Source: Arthrobacter sp. SPG23 (GTDB taxonomy: Bacteria; Actinomycetota; Actinomycetes; Actinomycetales; Micrococcaceae). Taken from it: a stretch of 64,000 bases of DNA. Position 1 is the stretch's first letter, and every line of letters starts with the position of its first letter. A program made the translations under genes and the position numbers. The stretch is from positions 360,409 through 424,408 of the forward strand of contig NZ_JYCN01000018.1 of the NCBI RefSeq assembly GCF_000876655.1, written 5' to 3'. This document shows positions 26,708 through 35,804 of the stretch, piece after piece. Under the pieces are notes generated by a model, which did not search any database, had not been told where the DNA came from, and saw only the letters and a list, made by a program, of their open reading frames with translations.

Positions 26708-27495
26708 CGGGCAGTCCGGGGATACCGGCCGGCCTCAGCGTGGTGCCGGCCCGCCGGAGTCCGGCCCCACCGGCCGCCGACAGGTCCCCGGCGAACCCGA
26801 ATGCGGGGCCCCGGTCCCCTGCAATCCTGGTCCTTCCGGGCGGGGGCTACGAGCGCCATGCGGACCATGAGGCAGAGCCGGTGGCGGAATGGCTGGCGTC
26901 GCTGGGCATACACGCCTTCGTGCTGCGCTACCGGGTGTCTCCGCACCGGCACCCGGCTCCGCTCGCGGATGCAAAGGCGGCCCTGGCCTGGATCAGGCGC
27001 GGCGGCCACAGACTCGCAGTGGATGCCTCGCGCGTGGGGGTCCTGGGGTTCTCTGCCGGAGGGCACCTGGCTGCCACGCTTGCCGGGAGCGTCCCTACCG
27101 GCGACGACACCCTTGACGTGCCGGAGTCCCGGCCGGACCTCGCCATCCTGTGCTACCCCGTGGTGTCCTTCGAAACGGCCGTCCACCAGGGCAGCATCAA
27201 TAACCTGCTCGGCGCTGAACCGTCGGGGAACCAGTTGGCAGCACTGTCCGCAGAGCTTACGGTGACGGACCGGACTCCCCCGGCCTTCATCTGGCACACC
27301 TTTGACGACCCGGCAGTCGATGTCGAACACAGCCTGCGCTATGCCCTGGCGCTGCGCAAGGCAGCCGTGCCCGCAGAGCTGCACGTCTTTCCGCATGGCC
27401 GGCACGGGCTGGGTCTCGCTGCCGGGGTGGCCGGCGTGGAGCAATGGACCGGGCTGTGTGCCACCTGGCTTTCCGGACACGGCTGGCGCCCGTGA
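26695..27495 (+). CDS. Alpha/beta hydrolase (acetyl-esterase/hormone-sensitive-lipase-like)
   Basis: A 266-residue esterase. The oxyanion-hole strand LVLPGGGYERHADHE, the nucleophile elbow GVLGFSAGGHLAAT, an acid in HTFDDPAVDVE and the histidine in HGRHGLG complete the usual set. This arrangement resembles BD-FAE/acetylxylan-esterase-like enzymes that deacetylate sugars. Its GTG start lies inside the end of the LacI gene (13-base overlap) and its stop overlaps the next start (GTGA), so the three plus-strand genes are co-transcribed. The first ~35 residues are proline-rich and may be linker. Confidence 0.85.
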   Translation: MDPLTGSPGIPAGLSVVPARRSPAPPAADRSPANPNAGPRSPAILVLPGGGYERHADHEAEPVAEWLASLGIHAFVLRYRVSPHRHPAPLADAKAALAWIRRGGHRLAVDASRVGVLGFSAGGHLAATLAGSVPTGDDTLDVPESRPDLAILCYPVVSFETAVHQGSINNLLGAEPSGNQLAALSAELTVTDRTPPAFIWHTFDDPAVDVEHSLRYALALRKAAVPAELHVFPHGRHGLGLAAGVAGVEQWTGLCATWLSGHGWRP

Positions 27496-28118
27496 GCACA
27501 AGACCCGTGACCACAAGACCCGTGACCACAGCGCCGGCCGACTGGCCCGGCGTCGAACGCCTCTTCGGAGCGCGCGGCGAGCCGTCGCGTTGCTGGTGCA
27601 GGTTTTTCGCCCTGACGGGGGCAGATTGGAATGGTTCGACCGCCTCGGACCGCAAAAACCAACTGCAGGCAAAGTTCGACGCCGGCACTCCGGCACCGGG
27701 GGTCCTCGCCTTCCGCGATGGAAAGCCGGTGGGCTGGTGCGCCGTGGAACCGCGCGACTGCTACCCGCGGATCCTGCGTTCGCAGGTGTTGAAGGCGGCC
27801 GGTCCGGCGGCGCACGGCGGTACTGGCGGAAAGACCGAAGGACCCGTCTGGTCGGTGAGCTGCTTCGTCGTGGCGCCCGGCCACCGCCGCAGCGGTGTTG
27901 CTGCAGCGCTCCTCCGCGCCGCCGTCGGCCATGCCGTGAGCCATGGCGCCGGCATCGTGGAAGGCTACCCCGTGGATCCGGCGTTGCGGCCCAAGGCCGG
28001 CCCGGCCGACCTGTACCACGGAACGCTCAAGCTGTTCCTGGACGCCGGCTTCGAGGTGGTCAGCGATGCAGTGCCCGGCCGGGCGGTGGTCCGGCTGGCC
28101 GTCCGGACCCGACCCTAG
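27492..28118 (+). CDS. GNAT family N-acetyltransferase
   Basis: A 208-residue acetyltransferase. The core is GVLAFRDGKPVGWCAVEPR (strand pair), SVSCFVVAPGHRRSGVAAALLRAAVGHA (acetyl-CoA loop, RRSGVA being the Q/RxxGxG/A motif), then IVEGYP and YHGTLKLFLDAGFEVV. The substrate is unknown. The start GTG overlaps the hydrolase stop by four bases. The first codons are a 15-base tandem repeat encoding TRPVT twice. Its TAG stop is interleaved with that of the convergent ROK gene within CTAG. Confidence 0.83.
   Translation: MSTRPVTTRPVTTAPADWPGVERLFGARGEPSRCWCRFFALTGADWNGSTASDRKNQLQAKFDAGTPAPGVLAFRDGKPVGWCAVEPRDCYPRILRSQVLKAAGPAAHGGTGGKTEGPVWSVSCFVVAPGHRRSGVAAALLRAAVGHAVSHGAGIVEGYPVDPALRPKAGPADLYHGTLKLFLDAGFEVVSDAVPGRAVVRLAVRTRP
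27497..27526 (+). repeat. 15-bp tandem repeat in the GNAT coding start
   Basis: cacaagacccgtgac occurs twice in direct succession (27497-27511, 27512-27526), with four bases of a third copy. Each unit contains a gtg, giving several in-frame alternative starts for the acetyltransferase. Confidence 0.85.
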
Positions 28119-29371
28119 CCGGCGGGCGCAAGGCTGTAGGGGGCGGCCAGGACAGAGCGCAGGGCGCTCCCGGCTGCGCCCAGGAGGGCGGCCGACTGGC
28201 CGAGTTCCGAGACAGCCACCCGGCCGGGACTTACGAGGCCCGGCGCATACTCGGCCAGGCCCCGCACAACGGCCGGTGCAATCCACGGCCCCATCCGGGT
28301 GAAGTGGCCGCCCAGGACCACGGCGGAGAGATCCATCAGCCGGGCCGTGGACGCCGCCGCAATGCCAAGGTAGCGCCCGGCACGGGCAACTGCTGACGTG
28401 GCGGCCGTGTTTCCGGCACCAAGTCGTTCTTCGAGTTGCTCGAGCCGCGCGGAGGCTGTCCCCGCCGGGATCCCGGCCTCGGCAAAGATGGCCTCCTGGC
28501 CGGCGAACGTTTCCAGGCAGCCGCGGCCGCCGCACGAGCAGTCGGGACCCGACGGATCCACCACTACGTGGCCCACTTCGCCCGCCTGCCCGTGCGGTCC
28601 GGCAAAGAGCCGGGAGCCGATGACCAGGCCGCCACCGACGCCCACCTCACCGGAAACAAAAAGGTAGTCGCGGAAATCCAGTCCGTGTCCGTACCAGAGC
28701 TCCGCCAGGGCAGCGCAGTTTGCCTCGTTATATAGAGCGGTGCCCAGCGGGGCGTCCGGCAGCAAGCCGCCCAGCCCAAGGGCGACATTGTGCCACTGCA
28801 GGTTGGGGGCGCTGGAGACAGTTCCGGAGGCCGTTTCCACGAGGCCGGGCACCGCCAGTCCGCCGCCCAGGATTTCGATCCCGGCGGCTGCCGCATCAGA
28901 GGCGACCTCGCTGACAAGGCCTGCCAGCAGGGCCATGACGGACTCCGGCGACCGGCCGCGGTTTCCGCACTCCAGTGTCTTGTCGGCGCGCAGGGTTCCG
29001 CCGAGGTCCAGAAGGCCCGCCGAGATGTAGTCCACGTTGATTTCCATGCCCACCACGCCGCGGTTTGTGCTGAGCTTGAGGCCCACCCCCGGCCGGCCGC
29101 GTTCGCCGTCGCGGGTAGCGCCCGATTCCATAACCAGGCCGGAGTCCGCGAGCTCCGCCACCAGGCTGGACACGGACGCCTTCGTCAAACCGGTCAGGGA
29201 GGCCACGTCAGCGCGCGTGGGATGGCGCTGCGGATCCGTCCGTGCCTGCGCAATGGCAGCGAGGACCCGGACGAGGTTGCCGCGCCGGACATCCTCCACG
29301 CGGGCAGGCACCGGCCGCGCGGCACCGCCGTCGGCATTTTTTTCCAGTGACATTTCCGCCGCCTTAATCAT
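28115..29371 (-). CDS. xylR: ROK family repressor, probable xylose regulator XylR
   Basis: A 418-residue ROK repressor. The N-terminal winged helix spans about residues 30-95 (TRADVASLTGLTKASVSSLVAEL). The sugar-kinase-like domain follows, with the zinc motif GEVGHVVVDP..CSCGGRGCLE (C-x-C-x4-C). An ATP-phosphate loop is degenerate, as in regulators. Divergence from xylA-xylB and an operator-like repeat over their promoter make xylose control likely. The ATG at 29371 or an in-frame ATG at 29353 could start it; neither has a strong ribosome site. Confidence 0.88.
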   Translation of the reverse strand: MIKAAEMSLEKNADGGAARPVPARVEDVRRGNLVRVLAAIAQARTDPQRHPTRADVASLTGLTKASVSSLVAELADSGLVMESGATRDGERGRPGVGLKLSTNRGVVGMEINVDYISAGLLDLGGTLRADKTLECGNRGRSPESVMALLAGLVSEVASDAAAAGIEILGGGLAVPGLVETASGTVSSAPNLQWHNVALGLGGLLPDAPLGTALYNEANCAALAELWYGHGLDFRDYLFVSGEVGVGGGLVIGSRLFAGPHGQAGEVGHVVVDPSGPDCSCGGRGCLETFAGQEAIFAEAGIPAGTASARLEQLEERLGAGNTAATSAVARAGRYLGIAAASTARLMDLSAVVLGGHFTRMGPWIAPAVVRGLAEYAPGLVSPGRVAVSELGQSAALLGAAGSALRSVLAAPYSLAPAG

Positions 29372-29400
29372 TGACCCAAGTCAATCATGGTGCATATAGT
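29371..29400 (+). promoter_or_regulatory. xylA promoter
   Basis: ttgacc (29371-29376) and tatagt (29395-29400) are separated by 18 bases, close to sigma-70 consensus. The start codon of xylA lies 82 bases further, leaving a ~75-base leader. A short inverted repeat attgac/gtcaat (29370-29385) overlaps the -35 region. Confidence 0.7.
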
Positions 29401-29415
29401 TCAGATTGAAAACTA
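29397..29415. promoter_or_regulatory. Putative XylR operator at the xylA start point
   Basis: tagttcagattgaaaacta has arms tagtt/aacta and an inner ttca-gat-tgaa. It resembles the TTAGTTT-type half sites known for xylose ROK repressors. It overlaps the xylA -10 and start point, an ideal place for repression by the divergent ROK protein. Confidence 0.55.
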
Positions 29416-29481
29416 ATTCATCGGCCGACTTTCAACAGCCGGCCGGGAGCTCGAATCCCACCTCTGAACCAAGGACGCTTC

Positions 29482-30669
29482 ATGACTCTTCAGCCCACCC
29501 CTGCAGACCGCTTCACCTTCGGCCTTTGGACCGTCGGCTGGACCGGCTCGGACCCCTTCGGCGTCGCCACCCGCCCGGCACTGGACCCCGTGGAGGCCGT
29601 CCACAAACTCAGCGAACTGGGCGCCTACGGCATCACCTTCCATGACAACGACCTGGTCCCGTTCGACGCGACAGCCTCCGAGCGCGAGCTCATCCTGAAG
29701 AACTTCAAGGCAGCCCTCGCCGAAACCGGCCTTAAGACCCCCATGGTGACCACCAACCTGTTCAGCCACCCCGTCTTCAAGGACGGCGGCTTTACGTCCA
29801 ACGACCGCTCCGTCCGCCGCTTCGCGCTCAGCAAGGTCCTGCAGAACATCGACCTTGCCGCCGAGCTGGGCGCGGAGACGTTCGTCATGTGGGGCGGGCG
29901 CGAAGGCAGCGAGTACGACGGTTCCAAGGATCTCTCCGCCGCCCTGGACCGGATGAAGGAAGGCGTGGACACGGCCGCGGCCTACATCAAGGACAAGGGC
30001 TACGGCCTTCGGATCGCCCTGGAACCGAAGCCCAACGAGCCCCGCGGCGACATCTTCCTGCCCACCGTGGGCCACGGGCTGGCCTTCATCGCCCAGCTGG
30101 AGCACGGGGACATCGTGGGCCTCAACCCGGAAACCGGGCACGAGCAGATGGCCGGACTGAATTTCACCCACGGCATCGCCCAGGCGCTGTGGGCCGGCAA
30201 GCTTTTCCACATCGACCTCAACGGCCAGCGCGGCATCAAGTACGACCAGGACCTCGTGTTCGGGCACGGCGACCTCACCAGCGCCTTCTTCACCGTGGAC
30301 CTTCTTGAAAACGGCTTCCCCAACGGCGGCCCGAAGTATGACGGCCCGCGGCACTTCGACTACAAGCCCTCCCGCACCGACGGCTACGACGGCGTCTGGG
30401 AATCCGCGAAATCCAACATGTCCATGTACCTCCTCCTGAAGGAGCGTGCCCTCGCCTTCCGCGCCGACCCGGAGGTCCGGGAAGCCCTGAAGACCTCCGG
30501 CGTCTTCGAGCTGGGCGAGCCCACGCTCGCCGCCGGAGAGACCACTGCGGATCTACTGGCTGACGCTTCCGTCTTCGCAGAGTTCGACGCCGATGCAGCC
30601 GCCCAGCGGTCATTCGCCTTCGTCCGCCTCAACCAGCTGGCCATCGAGCACCTGCTCGGTGCCCGCTAG
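29482..30669 (+). CDS. xylA: Xylose isomerase
   Basis: A 395-residue class I (short) xylose isomerase converting D-xylose to D-xylulose. Catalytic and metal residues are visible: FHDND (active-site His/Asp), the Trp in [20 protein letters not shown] (metal Glu, Lys), [14 protein letters not shown] and [16 protein letters not shown]. Length matches actinobacterial enzymes. aagga lies about 6 bases before the ATG. It is first in the xylAB operon. Confidence 0.97.
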   Translation: MTLQPTPADRFTFGLWTVGWTGSDPFGVATRPALDPVEAVHKLSELGAYGITFHDNDLVPFDATASERELILKNFKAALAETGLKTPMVTTNLFSHPVFKDGGFTSNDRSVRRFALSKVLQNIDLAAELGAETFVMWGGREGSEYDGSKDLSAALDRMKEGVDTAAAYIKDKGYGLRIALEPKPNEPRGDIFLPTVGHGLAFIAQLEHGDIVGLNPETGHEQMAGLNFTHGIAQALWAGKLFHIDLNGQRGIKYDQDLVFGHGDLTSAFFTVDLLENGFPNGGPKYDGPRHFDYKPSRTDGYDGVWESAKSNMSMYLLLKERALAFRADPEVREALKTSGVFELGEPTLAAGETTADLLADASVFAEFDADAAAQRSFAFVRLNQLAIEHLLGAR

Positions 30670-30696
30670 GCCAGGCTCCCCCAACCAGCCAGCTCC

Positions 30697-30734
30697 ACTG
30701 CCGCCGGACCCGGATTGCCGGGGCCGGCGGCAGT
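30697..30734 (+). other. Hairpin in the xylA-xylB intergenic spacer
   Basis: An 11-base perfect stem actgccgccgg/ccggcggcagt (30697-30707/30724-30734) with an inner cccgg/ccggg extension. It fills the 85-base gap between xylA and xylB and ends 20 bases before the xylB start. With no T-run, it is more likely a processing or attenuation element than a full terminator. Confidence 0.6.
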
Positions 30735-30754
30735 CCGTCAGAAAGACTTCCGCC

Positions 30755-32182
30755 ATGCCGTTGGTAGCAGGAATCGACAGTTCCACGCAGTCATGCAAAG
30801 TGGTGATCCGGGATGCGCACACCGGCACGCTCATCCGCCAGGGCCGCGCCGCCCACCCCGACGGCAGCGAGGTCCACCCCGACCACTGGTGGGACGCCCT
30901 CCAGGAGGCCATCGCCCAGGCCGGCGGCCTGGACGATGTGGCCGCCGTCTCCGTCGGCGGCCAGCAACACGGCATGGTGTGCCTGGATGCCTCCGGCGCG
31001 GTGGTGCGCCCCGCCCTGCTCTGGAACGACACACGGTCCGCGGAAGATGCGGAGCAGCTCATCGCAGAAGCCGGCAACGGCGACGCCGGGGCCGGGGCCG
31101 CCTTCTGGGCGGAATCAACGGGTACCGTTCCGGTGGCCTCGCTGACCATCACCAAACTCCGGTGGCTGGCACGGGAGGAACCGAACAATGCCCGCCGCGT
31201 CGCGGCCGTCTGCCTGCCGCACGACTGGCTCAGCTGGCGGCTCGCGGGCCACGGACCCGGCTCGGGCCCCTCCGCGCTTCAGCTGCTCCGGACAGACAGG
31301 TCCGACGCCTCCGGAACCGGATACTTCTCCACGGCGTCGGGCACCTACCTCCCGGAACTCCTCGAAAAGGTGCTGGGCCACGTTCCGGTACTTCCCGCCG
31401 TCGCGGGTTCACTGGAGGCCGCTGGCACCACGCCGGCGGGCGCAATCATCGGCCCCGGCGCCGGCGACAACGCGGCTGCGGCACTCGGCGTCGACGCCCG
31501 CCCGGGCGACGTTGTGGTGTCCCTGGGGACATCGGGGACCGTTTTCGCAGTCTCGGAGACGCCGGCCGCCGACGCAACAGGCCTCGTTGCCGGATTTGCT
31601 GATGCCACCGGCAACTTTCTCCCGCTGGCCTGCACGCTGAACGCCACCCGGATCTTCGATTCCACTGCCGCGCTGCTCGGCGTGACGCTGGCGGGGCTTA
31701 CCGAACTGGCTCTTGCCGCCCCGGCGGGTTCCGGCGGTCTCACGCTTGTTCCGTACTTCGAAGGCGAGCGCACGCCCAACCTGCCGCACGCCACCGGCTC
31801 CCTGCACGGCGCCACCCTGGCCAGCTACACGCGAGCCAACCTGGCCCGGGCCGCCGTCGAAGGCGTCGTCTGCTCCCTCGCGGACGGTCTTGCAGCCTTG
31901 CAGGCCCAGGGAGTTAAGGCCTCCCGGATCATTCTGGTGGGAGGCGGGGCGCAGTCCGCTGCCGTGCAGCAGATTGCCGCGTCCGTCTTCGGCCTTCCCG
32001 TAGTGGTGCCCGACCCCGGGGAATACGTGGCCGACGGCGCCGCCCGCCAGGCGGCGGCCGTCCTCACGGGCCGCTGGCCGGAGTGGGAGTCATCCGGCAC
32101 CGAAGTGTCAGCGGCCGACGGCGGCGCCCCGGAGGTGCTCGACCAGTACCGGCGGTACGCCAGCACCTATCTCAACACCTGA
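30755..32182 (+). CDS. xylB: Xylulokinase
   Basis: A 475-residue FGGY-family kinase phosphorylating D-xylulose. The N-terminal phosphate loop reads [13 protein letters not shown]. The substrate segment is [11 protein letters not shown] with the catalytic-type Asp in LLWNDTRS. The ATPase part has [24 protein letters not shown] and [20 protein letters not shown]. The product xylulose 5-phosphate enters the pentose-phosphate pathway, to which rpiB and gnd in this window belong. The ATG at 30755 was chosen by homology; the upstream open frame overlaps xylA. Confidence 0.95.
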   Translation: MPLVAGIDSSTQSCKVVIRDAHTGTLIRQGRAAHPDGSEVHPDHWWDALQEAIAQAGGLDDVAAVSVGGQQHGMVCLDASGAVVRPALLWNDTRSAEDAEQLIAEAGNGDAGAGAAFWAESTGTVPVASLTITKLRWLAREEPNNARRVAAVCLPHDWLSWRLAGHGPGSGPSALQLLRTDRSDASGTGYFSTASGTYLPELLEKVLGHVPVLPAVAGSLEAAGTTPAGAIIGPGAGDNAAAALGVDARPGDVVVSLGTSGTVFAVSETPAADATGLVAGFADATGNFLPLACTLNATRIFDSTAALLGVTLAGLTELALAAPAGSGGLTLVPYFEGERTPNLPHATGSLHGATLASYTRANLARAAVEGVVCSLADGLAALQAQGVKASRIILVGGGAQSAAVQQIAASVFGLPVVVPDPGEYVADGAARQAAAVLTGRWPEWESSGTEVSAADGGAPEVLDQYRRYASTYLNT

Positions 32183-32212
32183 ACCCGGCCTCGTTGGCAA
32201 TTGAGCCGTGCC

Positions 32213-33118
32213 TCAACTACTGATGGCCCGGATGGTCCAGCCGGCCTCGTGGGACTCCCCCGGAGCCAGCCGGAGCACATCGGTTCCGCTGTTGAAGGCA
32301 TCAGGCGGGCACGTCATGGGTTCAACCGCGAGGCCAAGCCGGGACGGCCCTGCCGGCTTGTCCGCAGTATGGATTTGCAGCCAGGGCCAGGCCCCGTCCC
32401 ATTCCAGCTCCACTCCCGTACCGGAAGGGTCATGGACGCGCACCGCGGCAAGACCATCAGGTCCGGGGATCAGGCCCGTGAAAGCATGGTCGATTTCCAC
32501 GGCCCCGAGAGTCTTTCCCGTCCGGAAGTCGAAGGCGTGGCCCTCCACACCGGCCATGCCGCGCGGGAGCAGCCGGTCCGCGGAGGCCTCCATGAATTCC
32601 GTGGCGGGGATCTGCACAGTCCACTCGTCGAGAGGTGCGGGTCCGGCGACAAGGTACGGGTGCGGGCAGACGCCGTAAGGCGCCGCATCCACGCCAACGT
32701 TCTCGGCGCGAACAGTGCTGTGCAATCCGTCGGCCCGCAGCTCGTAGTCAACGGATACGTCAAGACAGCCCGGATAGCCGTCGCCCGGCTCAATGCGGGT
32801 TCCGAGGCGGACAGAAGACGCGGTGTGCTCCTGCAGTTCCCACTCCGCCCGGAACACCAGGCCGTGCAGGGCGGTCCCCCGCTCCTCCTCGTTGACCACC
32901 GCCTGGAAATCCTTGCCCTCGAAGCTGTACCGGCCGTCAGCCAGCCGGTTGGGCCACGGGGCACAGATGACGCCTCGGTAGTCCGGAATTTCGCCGTCGG
33001 CACCGAAGCCGATCACCAGGTCGCGGCCTTCGTGCCGCAGTTCGCGGAGCGCGCCGCCACGGGCCGTGGCGATGGCGGTATAAGGGCCGAAATTGATCCG
33101 GTGTTCGGTGCGGGTCAT
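32213..33118 (-). CDS. Aldose 1-epimerase (galactose mutarotase-like)
   Basis: A 301-residue beta-sandwich mutarotase that interconverts alpha and beta anomers. Seen are YTAIATARGGALRELRHEGRDLV, ICAPWPNRLADGRYSFEG (active-site Arg), GLVFRAEWEL, CPHPYLVAG with the catalytic histidine, and the C-terminal LAVEPMTCPPDAFN carrying the catalytic glutamate. The start MTRTEHRINFG at 33118 fits the family. It converges on xylB with a 30-base gap and may assist xylose or other aldose use. A LacI-type palindrome lies upstream. Confidence 0.9.
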   Translation of the reverse strand: MTRTEHRINFGPYTAIATARGGALRELRHEGRDLVIGFGADGEIPDYRGVICAPWPNRLADGRYSFEGKDFQAVVNEEERGTALHGLVFRAEWELQEHTASSVRLGTRIEPGDGYPGCLDVSVDYELRADGLHSTVRAENVGVDAAPYGVCPHPYLVAGPAPLDEWTVQIPATEFMEASADRLLPRGMAGVEGHAFDFRTGKTLGAVEIDHAFTGLIPGPDGLAAVRVHDPSGTGVELEWDGAWPWLQIHTADKPAGPSRLGLAVEPMTCPPDAFNSGTDVLRLAPGESHEAGWTIRAISS

Positions 33119-33148
33119 AGGGTATCCAATGCTGCGCGGAAAGTGTGT

Positions 33149-33160
33149 GTTAGCGCTCAC
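33149..33160. promoter_or_regulatory. LacI-type operator upstream of the aldose epimerase gene
   Basis: gttagcgctcac is a palindrome around agcgct with one mismatched pair, as recognised by LacI/GalR repressors. It lies ~30 bases before the epimerase start on the minus strand. The regulator that would bind is not adjacent. Confidence 0.5.
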
Positions 33161-33284
33161 TATTCTAGCGCACAACCCTCCGGCCTGTCAGGGCAGGGGG
33201 AATAACAAAACCGTCCGCGGTGACGGCAACTGTAGGTTGGCTGTGGGCCTGCCCGGCGGCCGGCACGCAAGTAGAGTTTCCGTC

Positions 33285-33971
33285 ATGGCCAACGAGGAAC
33301 TGACCGCCGGGATCCGCCGCAGCCTGAGGTCCGCGGCGGATCCGGTCCGGGCCGCGGGAAGCCAGGCCTACATGAAATCGGACATGCCGACGCTGGGAGT
33401 CAGGGTTCCCGAAGTCCGGAAGATCACGAATGGTGCCGCCGCGCAGTGGCCCTGCAGTTCATTCGAGGAACTGCGGGACACTGTCCTGGAGCTTTGGCGT
33501 TCAGCGGAGTTCCGGGAAGAGCGGTACGCCGCCATTGACCTGACGGATGCGCGGCTGGCCAGGGGCCGGCTGGAGATGCTTCCCGTGTACGAGGAAATCA
33601 TCCGGACCGGCGCCTGGTGGGATCTTGTGGACGGAGTGGCGCACCGGATCTGCGCGCTGCTGCAGGCACACCGCCCGGAGCTTGACCGGATGCTCCGTTC
33701 CTGGAGCAGAGACCCCGACATGTGGGTCCGCAGATCTGCCATCACCGCCCAGCTCGGCGCAAAGGCCGCTACCGATCGGGGTCTGCTCGCCTCGGTCATC
33801 GAGGCCAACCTGGCCGACCGCGAGTTCTTTATCCGCAAAGCCATCGGCTGGGCGTTGCGCGAGTACGCGAAAACCGATCCGGCCTGGGTCCGGCGGTTCG
33901 TGGCCGGCCACGAAACCGCCCTCAGCCCGCTCTCCCGCCGCGAGGCCCTCCGGAATCTCCCCGCGGACTGA
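33285..33971 (+). CDS. DNA alkylation repair protein, AlkD-like HEAT-repeat family
   Basis: A 228-residue all-helical protein built from HEAT-like repeats. AlkD members excise N3- and N7-alkylpurines without base flipping. Family stretches are MPTLGVRVPEVRKITN, AIDLTDARL, WWDLVDGVAHRICALL, DPDMWVRRSAITAQL and FFIRKAIGWALREYAKTDPAWVRRFV. The conserved Trp and Asp in WWDLVD fit the catalytic cleft. The ATG at 33285 begins MANEELTAG; the open frame extends upstream without homology. It is divergent from the aldose epimerase. Confidence 0.9.
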   Translation: MANEELTAGIRRSLRSAADPVRAAGSQAYMKSDMPTLGVRVPEVRKITNGAAAQWPCSSFEELRDTVLELWRSAEFREERYAAIDLTDARLARGRLEMLPVYEEIIRTGAWWDLVDGVAHRICALLQAHRPELDRMLRSWSRDPDMWVRRSAITAQLGAKAATDRGLLASVIEANLADREFFIRKAIGWALREYAKTDPAWVRRFVAGHETALSPLSRREALRNLPAD

Positions 33972-34005
33972 ACAGCGGCGGCAGACGCCGTGAGAACGTC
34001 TGTGT

Positions 34006-34043
34006 GGGCCGGGCGCTGCGTTCCGGGACACAGCACCCGGCCC
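34006..34043. terminator. Terminator-like hairpin between alkD and mptB
   Basis: Arms gggccggg (34006-34013) and cccggccc (34036-34043), extended inside by gctg/cagc. It lies between the convergent AlkD-like and MptB genes. No strong T-run. Confidence 0.6.
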
Positions 34044-34089
34044 GCACCCGCGCCGTGGTGGGGCGCCGCCGTCGTGCCGTCTGCTCCGG

Positions 34090-35676
34090 TCAGATCACCG
34101 GCCGGGTGGTCACCGGTTCGTCCGGTTTGCTGAACAGCTGCTTGGTTTTGGGATCCAGAAAGATCAGGTATAGTGCGAACATCAGTGCGATGATGGCCGC
34201 GGCGTTGCGCGCCAGGGCCAAGGGAAGGCCCAGGTCCTCGGTCTGCAGGTAGGGGAAGACTTCCAGCTGGTCCGAGATGGCGTAGACCATGAAGAAGGAC
34301 ACGATGAAGTAGAGGGCCTTCACCTGCCAGTCGTCCCGGATGCCGGTGACGGCGAATAGCGGGATGAGCCACACCACGTACCAGGACTGGATCATGGGGG
34401 CGAGCAGGACGACTGCCGCGAACCCCAGGGTGAGCCGGCGCATCAGGCGGTCGTGGTCGCCGCGGAAGATCTGCCAGGCGACGATTCCGACGGCGAGCAG
34501 TTTGCCGGCGTCGTAAACCCATTTGGCCAGTCCCCAGCCGTCAAGTCCGAACGCGTTGAAAATGGAGGCCACCACGAGGCCCAGCAGGCCGACCGGCGCA
34601 TACCAGATCCAGATGCTGCCCGGAGCGGACAGCCCGTTCACCCAGCCGAAGCCGAAGCCGTTCACCAGGCTCATGGCGTACAGGATGCCCAGGCTGATCC
34701 CGGCCGTGAGTCCCCAGAACACGAACTTCCGCGGCCAGCCGGCGTTCTTGCCGGCCCAAAGGAGTCCGATGAAAGGCAGGAACACAATGGTGATCGGTTT
34801 GACGGAAATGGACAACGTCACGAGGACCAGGCCGAACACCACCCGCCTGGTGGCGCAATAGTAGAGGCCGGCCAGCGCCAGTCCGATCATGAGCGCATCG
34901 TTGTGGACACTGGCGATGAAGTTGGTGAGGAACAGCGGGTTGGCTGCGGTCAGCCACAGGGCCCGGTGCGGATTCACGCCATGGAGCTCCGCCAGCTTGG
35001 GGACATAGACGATGCACAGCACCACACCGACCAGTGCGGCGACGCGGAACAGCATGATACTCGCCTCCGGCTGCACGTTCGTGGACCACACCACCAGCTG
35101 TTCGATCCACAGGAACAGCTGGCCATAGGGAACCGGCGCTTCGGTCCACATCTTGTCGGCACCGAGCTGGAAATAGTTGGACAGCGCCGAAATCCCGTTT
35201 TCGTAGGGATTGAAGCCTTCCACCATCAGGCGGCCCTGCCCGATGTAGGCGTATACGTCCCGGCTGAAGAGCGGGACCGAAAACATCATGGGCAGCCCCC
35301 ACAGCGCCACAGCCTGCAGGGTGGCCCTGCGGGCACCCGCACCCCAGACCCGGACGCGCTGGCCCAGGCGAAGCCAGGCTCGCACCAGGAGCATGCCGCC
35401 CACGGCCAGCAGCACGATGGAAAGCGCGACGCCTACCGCTTCGGTGCGCATCCAGATGAACAAAGGCAGGCGGCGAAGTTCCGACACCGGCGCGAGCCAG
35501 CCGACGCCCAGCGAACCGATCGCCATGAACATCGAACCGGCGAACCCCGAGAGGAGCGGAGAGAGGGCGTTGTCCACTTCGGCCGTAGCCGGCTCCGGTG
35601 ACGTACCGGCAGCCACATTTCCCGCCGCAGGCACACGCGCCGTCATCTCAGGATCGTCCAATCTGTTGTGGGGCAT
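34090..35676 (-). CDS. mptB: Polyprenol-phosphomannose-dependent alpha-1,6-mannosyltransferase, MptB family
   Basis: A 528-residue GT-C membrane glycosyltransferase with about 12-13 hydrophobic helices. MptB enzymes extend the alpha-1,6-mannan core of lipomannan using decaprenyl-phosphomannose on the outer membrane face. The first extracytoplasmic loop carries VPLFSRDVYAYIGQGRLMVEGFNPYENG, including the acidic GT-C active-site motif. Also seen are SVHNDALMIGLALAG and QSWYVVWLIPLFA. The C-terminal tail after the last helix is basic. The ATG at 35676 has gggtga upstream; 35646 is an alternative. Confidence 0.9.
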   Translation of the reverse strand: MPHNRLDDPEMTARVPAAGNVAAGTSPEPATAEVDNALSPLLSGFAGSMFMAIGSLGVGWLAPVSELRRLPLFIWMRTEAVGVALSIVLLAVGGMLLVRAWLRLGQRVRVWGAGARRATLQAVALWGLPMMFSVPLFSRDVYAYIGQGRLMVEGFNPYENGISALSNYFQLGADKMWTEAPVPYGQLFLWIEQLVVWSTNVQPEASIMLFRVAALVGVVLCIVYVPKLAELHGVNPHRALWLTAANPLFLTNFIASVHNDALMIGLALAGLYYCATRRVVFGLVLVTLSISVKPITIVFLPFIGLLWAGKNAGWPRKFVFWGLTAGISLGILYAMSLVNGFGFGWVNGLSAPGSIWIWYAPVGLLGLVVASIFNAFGLDGWGLAKWVYDAGKLLAVGIVAWQIFRGDHDRLMRRLTLGFAAVVLLAPMIQSWYVVWLIPLFAVTGIRDDWQVKALYFIVSFFMVYAISDQLEVFPYLQTEDLGLPLALARNAAAIIALMFALYLIFLDPKTKQLFSKPDEPVTTRPVI

Positions 35677-35804
35677 TTTTCACCCGCTGGTAGCCGGGCG
35701 GACCGGCAGGGGTGGGGCCGCAGCAATGAAAAAAGAGGCACCGCCACGTATCCGAAATCCTAGCATCGGACAGCTCTGTGGCAGCTGAACGGTAGGCTGG
35801 TCGG

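Noticed and set aside
27339..28535. A 398-codon minus-strand frame across the GNAT and ROK ends
   Set aside because: Arg/Gly-rich composition and no domain; the GNAT and ROK proteins are clear on their own frames.
28115..29371. ROK protein as a sugar kinase
   Set aside because: It has an N-terminal winged helix and lies divergent from xylA, which fits a repressor; the kinase role belongs to xylB.
34453..35601. A 382-codon plus-strand frame opposite mptB
   Set aside because: Charged low-complexity shadow of a membrane-protein gene; mptB has clear GT-C features.
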